Assembly (NCBI GenBank): GCA_030015575.1
Contig: CM057338.1
Coordinates: 130,659,546 to 130,723,545, forward strand
Direction of reading: 5' to 3'
Origin: Agapanthus africanus
Taxonomy: Eukaryota; Streptophyta; Magnoliopsida; Asparagales; Amaryllidaceae
Length of the DNA stretch: 64,000 bases
In this document: piece after piece, positions 48,320-60,133 of the stretch
How the letters are laid out: the number at the start of each line of letters is the position of its first letter
How positions within the stretch are numbered: the first letter of the stretch is position 1
Position numbers and translations under genes: made by a program
Notes under the pieces: model-generated
Told to the model about the DNA's origin: nothing
Seen by the model: only the letters and a program-made list of their open reading frames with translations
Databases searched by the model: none

Positions 48320-48735
48320 TAATTGATTTGGGGAATTTATCCACCGTTGGATTTTTGATCCAAAGACTTCTGTTTTACAGAAAACATTTTTCTTTTTTAA
48401 CAAGACTGGAAAAATATTTTCCTATACAGAACTTATTCTGTATCTTGGTGATTTTTAATCACCATTGGATGTTTGATCCAATGGTGCTCTGATTTACAGA
48501 GCACAATATTTCTTGTTTAGAAAGGTTTGAGGAGTATTTCCGCAGTCAGAATTTAATTCTGTATCTTGGTGATTTTTAATCACCATTGGATTTTTGATCC
48601 AACGGTGCTCTGATTTACTGAGCATAATCTTTCTTGTTTAAAAAGATTTGAAGAGTATTTCCTCAATTAGAATTTAATTCTGCACTCTGATGATTTATCA
48701 TCTTCGTTGGATCTTTGATCTAAGGGTGGAAAACT
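48320..48735 (+). repeat. 120-bp tandem repeat built of hairpins
   Basis: Four copies (TTGGAT starts near 48346, 48465, 48586 and 48707). Each carries the same order of inverted pairs: TTGGAT/ATCCAA, GTGCTCTG/CAGAGCAC, AGAAT/ATTCT and GGTGAT/ATCACC. Sequence changes sometimes occur on both arms. Confidence 0.88.
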
Positions 48736-48739
48736 TTTA

Positions 48740-49035
48740 GTTCTGGCGCTGGCGCTCTCGTGCTTTGCACGTGAGACGCTGCCTCAGAATTTTTAACTCC
48801 TGACGCTGGCACTCTTGGCGCTAATGCTATTGGTGCTAGCGCTCTCATGCTTTGCACGTGAGGCGCTATCTCAGAGTCTTTAACTCATGGCATGGCGCTC
48901 TTGGCGCTAGTGCTCTCGTGCTTTGCACGTGAGGTGCTGCCTCAGAGTCTTTGACTCATGGCGCTGGCGCTCTTGGCGCATGCGCTATTGGCGCGACGCT
49001 CTTGTGCTTTGCACGTGGGGCGCTGCCTCAGTTCA
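48740..49035 (+). repeat. Irregular GC-rich repeat
   Basis: Four copies of a block with GCTCTCGTGCTTTGCACGTG (near 48753, 48841, 48912 and 48998), a CGTGC-TTT-GCACG hairpin and CTCAGAGTCTTTAACTCATG. Spacing varies. Confidence 0.8.
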
Positions 49036-49180
49036 AATTTCAAATTTTGAACAGATCCATGCTCTCTTATTGGGGGAAACAAATGCCCCCCACCATTGCG
49101 CTCACGTGGCTCACACGTGAGTGCAGCGTTGGCAGCCTTTCCACCGTTAGATTGTCTTGGAAGTTGGATCGACTTCCAGC

Positions 49181-49191
49181 GCCTATAAATA
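49181..49191 (+). promoter_or_regulatory. Putative TATA box of the PMD gene
   Basis: CCTATAAATAGG lies about 745 bp upstream of the PMD start codon, between hairpins TGGAAGT/ACTTCCA and AGGGC/GCCCT. A long leader would result. Placement rests on the motif alone. Confidence 0.5.
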
Positions 49192-49927
49192 GGGCCTTTA
49201 GCCCTTTAAGATGATCGCTGTTCATCTTCTCCTTTGCTCTTTTTATTTCTGAGAATATAATTCTCCCCCTTTCAGAGCTTAGTTCTCTTCCTTAAGAAAC
49301 TTTTCCTAGTGTTAGAACTCTGCCCAATTTTTGTTAAGGATAATTGAACCCCTTGATAGAGCTTTACTCTTCTGAGATCGTAGATCTTTTAAGATGTATT
49401 TTAGAGTTTCTTTAAACCGTTAATTAGAACAGAGCTTTGCTCTTCTTAGATCATAGATCTAAAGAAATCTTTTTTGGGTTTCTTAACCCTTTAATGAATA
49501 ACTCTTAGAGTTTCTAAGATTTGTATTTCAGATCTTTAAAGATCTTGTGGCTTTACCTCCGCAAAAAACTTTACTTTTTACGGTTCTGATGGCTTGTTCC
49601 ATCGTTTTCGCAGAGCATGGCTCTTTAGAATTTTTGGGGAAATTTTATTCCCCTCATAATGACATATGTGATTTCTATTGCAGAGCGCTGCTCTCGAAGG
49701 AGTTTAACTCCTTGGCCCGAGGAGTCTCTCATTAAATGAGGATCTTTTTTAGGATTTCTTCTTTAATGAGTGATTGGCTCATTATGATGAGCCATCACCT
49801 TGATTTTGTGGGTCCCCCTTGGTCCCTTTCCACTGCATTGCAGTGTGGTACAATTTTAAAGTACCAAGTATCAAAATTTGGACTGTAGCACTGGCGGTTA
49901 ACCCTCGTTCCTTTTGGCGCAGGTACC

Positions 49928-51758
49928 ATGTCTTTCGACACTTCCTTCCCGTTTGTTCGCCCGGAGAGTGCCTATGCAGACGCGCCCGTGGATCAGGAAG
50001 TTTTCGCATTGATTAAAGATCACGACCCGGAGCAGAAATCTCTTCATTTATGGGGGTTGTGGTGCAACCAAATTATTCGGGATCGGCGCAGCTTCTCTTG
50101 TGCGGTGCCTTCAGAGCCAATTTCCGTCATTAATTATGCTGACTCACCCCTAGGTAAATTACACGGTGGAGGAGGTTAACTGGATTATGGATGGACGCCT
50201 CCAGCCCTCGATGGGTTCGATACCTGTACAGCTGCCGATGGCTTTAGATATTCTGGGGCGGCGCATATGTCAAGACAAGTTGCTTACTTGGGGACAAGCG
50301 TACATGATTGGCTTGACTCCTCGCCATTCAGCTGGATATCTGCAGTGGGCTCGTTATATCTTGTCGGCCAAGAAATCGCTGCTGCTAAAGCTCGGGTTGT
50401 ACCCCGCGATTTATGCATCTCTTTTCCAGTATTCCACGCCTCCTGTATGGTGGGTCAAAGCTTTCTTGGAACAATGGAATGTCTCGACTCACACTTTTCT
50501 TCTATCAGATCGGGAAGTTTCAATCTCCTTGGAGGAGTTCGCGGAGATCTCCGGCTTACCCGTCAGAGAGGAATATTACGAGGAAATACTTCCCCCTGAC
50601 GAGTACATCTTTGCCACTAAATCAGTGGTGATGGGTCTTACTCCGGAGAATGCTATTCAACATCGATTCCCAAGTCTGATCAAGGTGTTGAATATTTATG
50701 ATGGTCTGTTTCTCGAATCCGGAAGGCATGGGGTCAGTTTCACAGATTTCATCGCCCGCTTTTTTCTCCCAGAAGCCTTGTTAAAACAAGCTGCAATGTT
50801 CGCTAAACTTAACGATCCTTTTGGTTTTGGCTTGGAAAGCCAGCCGACAGCAGAAGCAAATCAAAAGAATTTCTTCCTTCCAGATACCGCGGTCGTCCCC
50901 TTTGCAGAGCTCGCAGCTTCAGACATCGACGAAGAGGCGATCTTTTTGGGGTTCCTTAGTCTATGGTTAAGCTGGTTTGTGCTCCTAATGCACCCTCACC
51001 ATATGAGGCCATCCGTCTTCTATCCGGCTCATCGAATAGTTGCCGGGACGCGAGTGGCCATCGGGATTGCTAGGCTAGCTCACTTGTATCATGGTCTCGG
51101 CTTAGCGGCAGACACCACTCAGCCGAGGGTGCAGCCCATAAACCTCCCACTACATTATTTCACATCGTGGATTGAGCTTCATATGCTCGGCGCTTTCGAA
51201 GTCCATAAATGGCCCCGTTTCTACGACGGTTATAATTTTCCTCGGGTCATGTTCCTAGTTGACGCTTCTGCTTTAGATCCGTCACCGTGAGAGGCTCAGG
51301 GCCAAGTCCTTCGCCGGCGTATGGTTAGGGATGGCATGACCTTTGTCGACAAGGTTCTAACTATCGGCAAGGAATATACCAAAAAGTGCAGCCGCTACAC
51401 GATACCTTCAAAGACGGGGCTTCTACATTGAATGCTCGGAAGATTCTGCATCTGTACTCAATGAGGCCGGGCGTTTTAGTGTTCAGGCAGAACGACTCGG
51501 CGCTGTTCATGAGGTACAACCCACACCGTTTCTCTCAACAGTCAAGCTATGACCAGGGTGTCCTTCTATAGGCCTTTTTAGCTGAGTCGGTTGCTATAGA
51601 GGAGGGTATTCATAGCGCGCTGCACCATTTCATGCGGCTAAACACCGGGTCCAACCATTTTATCAGTAAACCGAGCTGCGTTTTGAAAATCTTGAACACA
51701 TACGTGGCGTGGTACTCGCATGCGATGAGCGCTATAATTAGGGAAGAAAAGCGGTTAT
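49928..51758 (+). pseudogene. Plant mobile domain (PMD) protein, 5' part
   Basis: From the Met at 49928 (MSFDTSFPFVRPESAY) an N-terminal part leads, after a one-base frameshift near 50150, into the PMD domain (aminotransferase-like mobile domain, Pfam PF10536 type). Diagnostic segments are VWWVKAFLEQWN, STHTFLLSDREVSISLEEFA, ISGLPVREEYYEEILPPDE and LSLWLSWFVLL. PMD proteins occur as host genes (MAIN/MAIL) and inside plant transposons. The frame is broken by a TGA at 51288, a frameshift near 51370 and a TAG at 51571, then continues (HFMRLNTGSNHFISKP) to the Cop-D insertion. Beyond Cop-D the same frame resumes at 62349. There is no protease or polymerase nearby, so whether it is a host gene or transposon cargo stays open. 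Confidence 0.8.
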
Positions 51759-53968
51759 TGTAGGGTTCCTAGGCACTCTAATGAAGTCTCACAAGGCATC
51801 GAACATGCCAATTTCAAAAATTATGGGTGCCGAGAAACCCTAACACGGATCGTCGGCTAGAATTCTAGGCGAAAAACAAATCTAGTTAACACTTTAACTA
51901 AAGGAAGAGAGCTACAACCTTTGTAGATCCGGTTATCCACTTCCTTAGCTCCACGTGGGTGTCCTCTCGCTGTCCATCATGAATCCCGAACTCATTCGTC
52001 GGCTTCATCGGAGAAACGGGCGGAATAGGTCGTCGGCTTCGTGTCAAAGACGATCTACGTCGAGGCATCACAAGTTCAAGCTCCGACTTCACAAAGTTGT
52101 GAAACTTGTGAAGAAAACACCCAAAACAACTTGGCAAGAGGTAGAGGGTGAAGAAATAGGAGGTGGGTTCACTTTAGAATTGGATTTCACTCACTTTTGC
52201 TCAAGTTGCCATTGATGGCATCAAGCTTTTCTTGAAGAAGAAGATGATGAAGAAGAAAGAATATGATAAGCTTTCATATTTGAAAAAGAAACTAATATTA
52301 ATACTTATCATATCTTGACCATGGTCAAGTGTAGAGATTAAACTAAGGTTAATTGGAATGGTTAGGGTTAAGGATGAGATAAGGATGGTGGACTTTGTCA
52401 AAGCTTCAAGAAACTTCAACAAGAGACAAAGAAAGCCACCATTCTCATCTAAACCTTTTCTAAATAAATAAGCAAATAAATAAATAAAAAGGCAAAACCC
52501 TAATCATCTCTTAACCATGGTTTAATACTTCACACTTAACCTAATGAGCAAGCATCATCAAACATGATACAAAGATGTGCACAAAAGTATATCACATATA
52601 CAACATGTACATCAAGTGAGAAAATCCATTTAAAGTGAACCAATACTAGTTAATGCAATGCAATATATCAAATATATAATTATGCATTAAATCATTAAAT
52701 CAACATTTGATTCAATGATCCGGTCATGTCGCACATAACCGACTAGAATCCAATGTATCGATTTATCGAATCAATGATTCGATAACTAGGTCATATCGAA
52801 TATAACCAATCGAAACATATATCGCGAGAATGAAATGCGGTATCACATATACGCATTATTCTCGGTCCTGCACATATCTCATATGCGCTCCTATTTCGTT
52901 TCGCTTGAACCAGGAAACCTCTGTGTAGGACTCTAAAAACTCGTCAATACTACGGTAGCAGATGATGATCATATCAAGCACCCACAAGCCGCAAGCGGTC
53001 TGCTAAACGTAATGGCCATCAGGGTATTGAGCGATCAGAAGATCGACGAGCTAGTCCACTCACACTCCTGTGAATCCAACCAGTAACACTTACCGTACAG
53101 TCCGGTCTGTTCGTCTGATACGTCGCATATCAAGTCTAGGGGTGGTAAACGTCAGACCCCAATAACCGATAAGTCGTGCCAATGTTAGGCTCATAACGGG
53201 TCGAGAAACTACTGGTAACACTTACCAGCAAATCTCTGATCAGCCCTGGCCAGGGACTTCCCTGTTACGGCCAATCGAGCACAGCGCAACATCAACCCCC
53301 AATACCGGGAGAGACGAAACCCCTCCTATCGCTCATTGCCTCCATGTGACTCGGGACTGTACCCAAAGACCACCGTTTTGCACGCCCTCATGGACGTGGT
53401 AAGGTGGAGATCAAAGCACAGTGGGAATCACACAAGGCTCTATGACGATCTCTGGTCTACAGACTAACCTGTACAAGTGTCACCTGAGAACTGCCATCTG
53501 ACGTGAGGTATAATACCATCTGGGAGTTCTCGGCGAGTCCGTCCAATGTACCCAGTCTCCACTGAGCACCCGTATACCATCTCTGATGTCAAACACCAAT
53601 GGATATGGGATCATCCATCGCCCATCTCATGGGTCGAAAAGCATATACGCTAGTCTATCTGGTATATCGATGCCCTGTCTCGATACACCCACGACTAGGG
53701 ACCTTGAAGGATGTACTTATGGACTACCATGTCCCCACTAGTATGATCTGCATCATAGTCCAGGTAGTCAAGTACACATCCTAAGGGCTTTACCAACATG
53801 TAACTATAAGACAGTTTAAAGAGACTAGTGTACATGTTAAGATAAAGAGTAACCAGATAGCATACTATCATGTCGAGCAAGAAAGTCATCTCTATATATG
53901 TCCAAGCATCCAATATAATATACATCATCTGTACAATACTGGCCTCTAGGTCATACATACAACTAACA
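51759..53968 (-). repeat. Cop-D 3' LTR
   Basis: 2210 bp, unusually long for Copia. Small frames on both strands occur identically in the other LTR and have no recognisable relatives. Confidence 0.93.
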
Positions 53969-53983
53969 ATCTCCCACTTGCAC
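53969..53983 (-). promoter_or_regulatory. Cop-D polypurine tract
   Basis: Minus strand GTGCAAGTGGGAGAT abuts the 3' LTR, the standard Copia arrangement. Confidence 0.88.
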
Positions 53984-53988
53984 TAGGG

Positions 53989-56900
53989 TCAGCTGCTGTA
54001 GTATCGCATACCGAGCATCCCGAAGAGTCTCTCAAACTGTATCTGGGGAATGGCCTTCGTGAGTGGATCCGCCGTGTTGTTCTTCGTGTCAACCCTCCTG
54101 ACCTCGATCTCCCGGCGATCAACTATCTCCCGGATCAGGTGATACCGCCTCAGAATATGCCTGGATCACTGATGGGACCTGGGTTCCTTGGCCAAAGCCA
54201 CCGCTCCATTGTTATCGCAATACAAAGGTATTGGACGCTCAATGGATGGAACCACTCCAAGTTCAGTAATGAACTTCTTGATCCAGACAGCCTCTTTGGC
54301 AGCATCGTTGGCAGCGATGTATTCAGCCTCCATCGTCGAGTCTGCCACGGTTTCCTGCTTGGAACTCTTCCAGCTAACCGCCCCTTCGTAAAGGGTAAAG
54401 ACAAAGCCCGACTACGACTTAGAGTCGTCCTTATCACTCTAGAAGCTCGAATCGGTAAAGGACTCCACTTGGAGCTCTCCGTTACCATACACCAAGAACA
54501 TATCTCTAGTCCTTCGCAAGTACTTGAGAATGCTCTTCACAGCTGTCCAGTGACTCTCTCCAGGATCAGCTTGATACCTGCTCACTACACTTAGTGAGTA
54601 TGCTACATCGGGTCTGGTACATAGCATCGCATACATGATAGAGCCTACTGCCGAAGCATAGGGTATCCCTTGCATGCGAGCTCTCTCCAAATCAGTCTTG
54701 GGAGACATCTCTTTGGAGAGAGTGACTCCAGAGATCGTGGGCAAGTTCCCACGCTTGGACTCTTCCATACTAAACCTCTTTAGTATGGTGTCAATGTACC
54801 TGGATTGGGACAATCCCAAAATCCATTTGGATCTATCTCTATAGATCCTAATTCCCAATATGTAGGAGGCATCACCAAGATCTTTCATTGAGAATCTTTG
54901 TGATAAGAAGAGCTTGACCGCTTGCAGCATAGGAATATCATTTCCTATCAAGAGTATATCGTCCACGTACAATACGAGGAAGACAACCTTACTCTCTGCC
55001 ACCTTCTTGTAGATACAAGGTTCATCTGGATTTTTGACGAAATCAAACTCTTTGATAACGACATCAAAGCAGATGTTCCAACTCCGCGATGCTTGCTTTA
55101 ATCCATAAATGGATTTAAGCAGCTTGCACACCTTCCCGCTGCTCCCACTGTCTACGAAGCCCTCTGGCTGAGTCATGTACACGCACTCTTCTAAATCACC
55201 ATTTAGAAAGGCGGTCTTAACATCCATTTGCCAGATTTCATAGTCATGAAAGGCAGCAATGGCAAGCATGATCCGGATGGATTTAAGCATAGCCACTGGA
55301 GAAAAGGTTTCGTCATAGTCCACACCTGGTCTTTGACGAAAACCCTTTGCTACAAGTCTAGCTTTGAAAGTCTCCACTTTCCCATCTACACCAAGTTTCT
55401 TCTTGAAGATCCACTTGCTCCCAATGGGTTTTACCCCTTCAGGAGCAACTTCCAAAGTCCATACTTTGTTGGTGTACATGGATTCCATCTCGGACCGCAT
55501 AGCATCCAGCCATTTCACTGAGTCCCTACTCGTGATGGCCTGCTCGAAGCTAGTTGGGTCATCATCCTCCATGATGCAATCCTCGCTCCTTCCATCCATG
55601 AGAAAACCGTAGTATCTCTCAGGTTGGCGAGGAACCCTACTAGATCGGCGGAGTGGCTGGGATTCATTGGGAACTACGGAATCCTCTGGTTCAACCAAAT
55701 CTTCTGTTGTAGTCTGTGTCGCTGGAACCTCTTCCAGTTCTACCTCAATGCCACTTATCTGTTTCATAAGAAAACTTTTTTCTTAGAAAGTGGCATGTCG
55801 AGAAACAAACACCTTTTGTTCCTCGGGGTGGTAGAAGATATACCCTTGTGAATTTTTGGGATATCCTACAAACTTACATAAGACAGATCTTGCCTCGAGT
55901 TTGTCCGGATTTTGTCTTTTGACATAGGCTGGACAACCCCATATCTTAATATAATTAAGATGTAGTCTCTTCCCTTTCCATATCTCATATGGAGTGGTAG
56001 GCACTGATTTGGTAGGAACTCTATTCAATAGGTCCATGGCTGTCTCAAGCGCATATCCCCAGAAGGAAATAGGTAACTCAGCTGTACTCATCATTGAGCG
56101 CACCATATCTAATAGGGTGCGGTTTCTCCGTTCAGATACACCGTTGTGCTGTGGTGTATATGGAGGAGTCAGCTGAGAGAGAATCCCATTCTGTTTTAGG
56201 AAGTCCAGGAATTCATTGCTCAAGTATTCCCCTCCTCGATCAGATCGTAGGATTTTAATACTTTTTCCGGTTTGGTTCTCGACTTCTTGTTTATATTCTC
56301 TAAATTTCTCAAAAGCTTCTGATTTGTGTTTCATCATGAACACATTTCCGAATCTAGAGAGATCGCCAGTGAATGTAATGAAGTACGAAGAACCATTCCT
56401 GGCATGTGTAGACATGGGACCGCATACATCACTATGTATCAGTCCCAAGAGTTCGGTAACTCTTTCTCCGTGTCCCGTAAACGGAGCTTTGGTCATCTTG
56501 CCTTTGAGACATGACTCGCAAGTGTCATAGGATGAAAATTCAAACGGATTTAAATATCCATCCTTATGCAACTTAGCCAGTCGTGTCGCATTGATGTGAC
56601 CCAGTCTACAATGCCACAAGAAGGATTCGTTCAGTTCAGAACTCTTCCTCTTGTGTGTGTTTGTTATGCTCAGAACTGTTGATTGGTTTAGAACATAAAT
56701 GCCATTGCACAACGTGCCTGATCCAACCAACTTTTGGTTACGGAAAATGTTCATAACATTATCCTGTAATACAAAATTATATCCCTCTTTACTCAATAAA
56801 GAAACCGATATAATGTTGCATATCAGGTTCGGCATGTAATAGCATTCGTTCAGAACCAATGTATTACCAGTTGGTAATGCAAGGTGATATTCCCCGACAG

Positions 56901-57288
56901 TCTTAGCTGCAACAATTGCACCATTTCCAACTCTAATGTCTTTATCACCTTCTCTAAGTTCTCTACCTTTCCTAAGCCCATGTAACTGATTACATATATG
57001 GGATCCTGACCCGGTATCTAATACCCAGGACGTGGAGCAAATGGAGAAACAGTTCTCTGTAACGAACACACCCGAAGAAAATGCATCAACATGTACTTTC
57101 TTCATTCGGGTGGCATGGGAATCCTGGTATTCCCCTATTTCCTGTTCATTCCTATAACTCTTATAAGAAGGAACGGAACCAACGTTCCCCAGCACAGTAT
57201 AACATGCGGGTTCGGTCAATACATCCATATTATTATCTTGATTAAGGCATGAAATGGTCGCTATCTGGAGAGAGAGAGAAGAAAACAC
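53989..57288 (-). pseudogene. Cop-D pol: protease, integrase, RT, RNase H
   Basis: About 1100 codons in a single frame with four stops and no frameshift. Protease: VLDTGSGSHIC near 57010. The zinc-binding domain before integrase (WHCRLGH to CESCLKGKM) lies near 56500-56620. The integrase core shows HSDVCGPM, RSDRGGEYLS and PQHNGVSERRNRT. Reverse transcriptase: WIFKKKLGVDG, KTAFLNGDLEE and the catalytic YVDDIL near 54955. RNase H: ADSTMEAEYIAA near 54320 and YCDNNGA, ending FGMLGMRYYSS. Stops lie near 55783 (between integrase and RT), 54437, 54405 and 54166. The first residues seen (from 57288) hold no capsid or zinc knuckle. Confidence 0.93.
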
Positions 57289-60120
57289 TTTAGCGTAAGC
57301 TCGTGCAAGATCAGATTGGTTATTATCTTATCTAATCAGGATGGCTCCCACTGCTTTTTATCAAATCTTCCTTCAAACCCTAAAAGGAAAGACTAGCCGG
57401 GATTAATTACACACTACAAGTTCGCCAATCTTTCAGCCAGGCCAGTGTCGGTACTTTGAGGGAGGTCCCCCGTGCTTTCGCACGAACCTAATTAATGTAA
57501 ACCTCGTTTTCCCAGAGGCGTAACCTCGTTAACACCTTTCTAGACACCTACTTGATCGGCTAATTGTAATGTGTAAAATTCTCCCAGGAGTAACTCTTAC
57601 TCGCAGTGGGTATCGGGATCCAACTATCTCATAGAAGGTATGCAATCTCATTGCAAATTTCAACACTTGAAATTCCCGATAATATTTTGCCCCTAGCGTG
57701 CTATGACCTTGACGCATGCCAAACAACCCATAGTCCGCTAGTCAAGTTCAACCCGTACATTTCTTGATTGAATTAAACCCACCTGCATGACCCTTGACGC
57801 ATGCCAAACAACGCCATGCGAATACCCTAATCCAATCGCATCGTATGCTAGCAGATAAGCACTAGTTAGCTACCGTACACTACGCCTTGACGCATGCCAA
57901 ACAACCGCAGCACGAATACTAACTAGTACTTATCTGAAATGACGGAGGGCTACGACAGGTTTTTCTGAAAACCTATTGCGTAATGAACTTGATATCGTTG
58001 TAGAATCAAATGAAGTTTTGAAATGGAGTGATTTTGAGGCTTTTCTAGTTTTGCTAAAGGAGTCACTCCCGGTGAAGGGATCTCGGTCCTTTCCTCGTCG
58101 AATGAGGTGCGGGATATATCATATAAATCACTGTGCAAAGCAAAAACTCTTAAAAGCAATCAAAACCAAACCGAGTGTGTAGCATCTGCCAGTTACTGCT
58201 AAAGGAGTCACTCCCGGTGAAGGGATCTCGGTCCTTTTCTCATCGAATAAGGTGCAGGGTATATCATATATACCGCTATGCAAAGCAAGAACTGTAGCTA
58301 CCTGTTTTATTTTAAAATTCGATTCCACAAAATCTTAGGTTTCTTATCTTTCATTAATCACATTAATGAAGTCCCATCATTTAAATACCTAAACATCACA
58401 GATAGATATGACGTACACTTATGCCATCCGCATTCGCCTCGATGTCCTCTCGTACACCGTTAGGTTAGGTAACTAACGACAGAGCAGGACAGGGCTAGCG
58501 CGGGTGTAAAACATAAGTAACGTCTATATAATATATCATATATACTATATATAGTATCTATCACAGAACATCACATGATCACATCACAGATATCGCAGCA
58601 GAAGAAACATATGAAATATTGGATAGACTAGGACGTCCGTGTTTTCAATACGAGCCAGTATAAAACACGGATTCCACGGTCGTGATGAATAGCCAATCCC
58701 ACACCCCTAGACCCCTACGAGAGCGGCAAGCAACCCTGCCAATTCTAGGGTTAGGAGACCCGGACTCGACTCCTCGAGTTGGTCTCCCACTGGACCCCAG
58801 AACCCGGTTACTTATGCTCCCCTCCTTGGGTCTATCCTAATGCGGAAAAGTAAATAATATACAAAAGGTGACAACTTCCGCTACCTGGAAGTGCCCCAAA
58901 TAAAAGAATATTACATACAAGTTTTTACATGAATGAAAATGAAAAACACTCATCTCACATAAAAACCCCCGGCTATTCGAACACGACGATCCAATATAAC
59001 ATATCCAGCAACACATAACATCACATGTCATCAACGTAAGTAAGTATGCATATCCCAATTGTCGTTGACGTATAGCAACGAAACCGGCGATATGAACATA
59101 CCACACTTACGGTCACAGAAAAGAAATTGTAAAACTACAACAGTTGGAATCCGCAACCTCTTTAGACATCACATGCCTAATCAAATGAAATACTTAGACA
59201 TCGCATGCCTAACAGTTATAAACCCCGCATTTTAGTCTCATTATCGAAAACTCTTTTCAATATCAAGTGAAACTAAACCGCTAGATTTATAACATTCATT
59301 CAGTTATCTCATAACTGTTTGTGAATTCCAATTATTGTATCACATTCCAGATAAACAGAAAATGTTAAATTTTTCGATCGAACAGTCGAATACCCAAGTT
59401 TTCCCGATACAGCTCAACACATGAAATAAGTCTAACAACATTCAGTTCGTGCCTCAGTACCAACGGTCCAGCCGTAGAAGGGTCAAGCCAACGCCTCACA
59501 TGTGGCACGCCGTACTCCCCCAAACCCGAAGGTTCAAAGGGCAGTTCAAGACGGTCACATAATCGAGTTAAGGTTTGTTGTCTTCTAGAGGGTCCATCGC
59601 GTTACTTGCACTACTTAGAACGTCGTTAAACTACGGAAAAATCCAACACTTGGAAATTTCCCGACAGGGGAAAAATTGGGTATTTATATCCGGTCGAACT
59701 TTTTAACATATTCAAAAAATTATCCGGAAATACACAAAGACGAAATTTGATACCCCGATCGAAACACCGAATCCCCAAAGCAACCCCAGAAAATTCAACT
59801 CTTGAATAATTATTAAAAATACCCAGGAAAATCACCACTGGAAACTAAGAATTACTCTGTAAAATTCTTTAAATATTGAGGCCGTATGACCGCGGATCCG
59901 CCGCATAAGCCATGCTCATGCCGCGGATCCGCGCCGGCTTAGTGGAATTACGCTCACGAATTTCACAGTAAACCTTAGAATTTCCTGCTGATTTTTCTGC
60001 ATATTTTTAATATCGAAAAACTCCAGATTTTGGAAAAAGTCCAGAGAGCATGTTTGGTTTAGGGTTTCGGGTTCGTTCGGGCTTCAAATTGCGTCTAGAC
60101 TTCGCCTAAGGTCTAGCTAG
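57289..60120 (-). other. Cop-D non-coding region in place of gag
   Basis: 2.8 kb without a capsid, zinc knuckle or long frame. It includes three copies of CCTTGACGCATGCCAAACAA (57707, 57792 and 57885) and two copies of a 146-bp unit beginning GCTAAAGGAGTCACTCCCGG (58052-58300). At 59890-59937 is a pair of GC-rich CGGATCCG palindromes like those in the Athila-like LTRs. It could be an acquired or heavily decayed segment. Confidence 0.7.
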
Positions 60121-60132
60121 GCTCTGATACCA
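60121..60132 (-). promoter_or_regulatory. Cop-D primer binding site, tRNA-iMet
   Basis: Minus strand TGGTATCAGAGC, one base inside the 5' LTR, matches initiator tRNA-Met, the usual Copia primer. Confidence 0.92.
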
Positions 60133-60133
60133 C

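Larger units (their letters stand above)
46736..49870 (+). repeat. Hairpin chain upstream of the PMD gene
   Basis: Some 3 kb composed of consecutive short perfect inverted repeats with stems of 5-8 bp and loops of 1-9 bases, often touching. Examples: GGTGAT/ATCACC (48447-48463), ATTGGAT/ATCCAAT (48464-48482), GTGCTCTG/CAGAGCAC (48484-48504), CTCACGTG/CACGTGAG (49101-49121), AAGGAGTT/AACTCCTT (49697-49713), GGCTCAT/ATGAGCC (49776-49793), CACTGCA/TGCAGTG (49831-49845), GGTAC/GTACC (49847-49865). Several groups are also tandemly repeated. The chain spans a TATA box near 49183, so it covers both putative promoter and leader. It may be the LTR and leader of a PMD-bearing element or a host promoter. 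No protein frame is supported. Confidence 0.8.

Noticed and set aside
48320-48735. CRISPR-like array
   Set aside because: Repeats are direct tandem copies without unique spacers, in plant nuclear DNA; the regularity comes from ordinary tandem duplication of a hairpin unit.
51898-52422. Short frames on both strands of the Cop-D LTR
   Set aside because: They are repeated almost unchanged at 60273-60797 because the LTRs are young; no similarity to known proteins and no coding bias.
54139-54594. Plus-strand frame opposite RNase H of Cop-D
   Set aside because: It is the complement of a recognised RNase H coding region.
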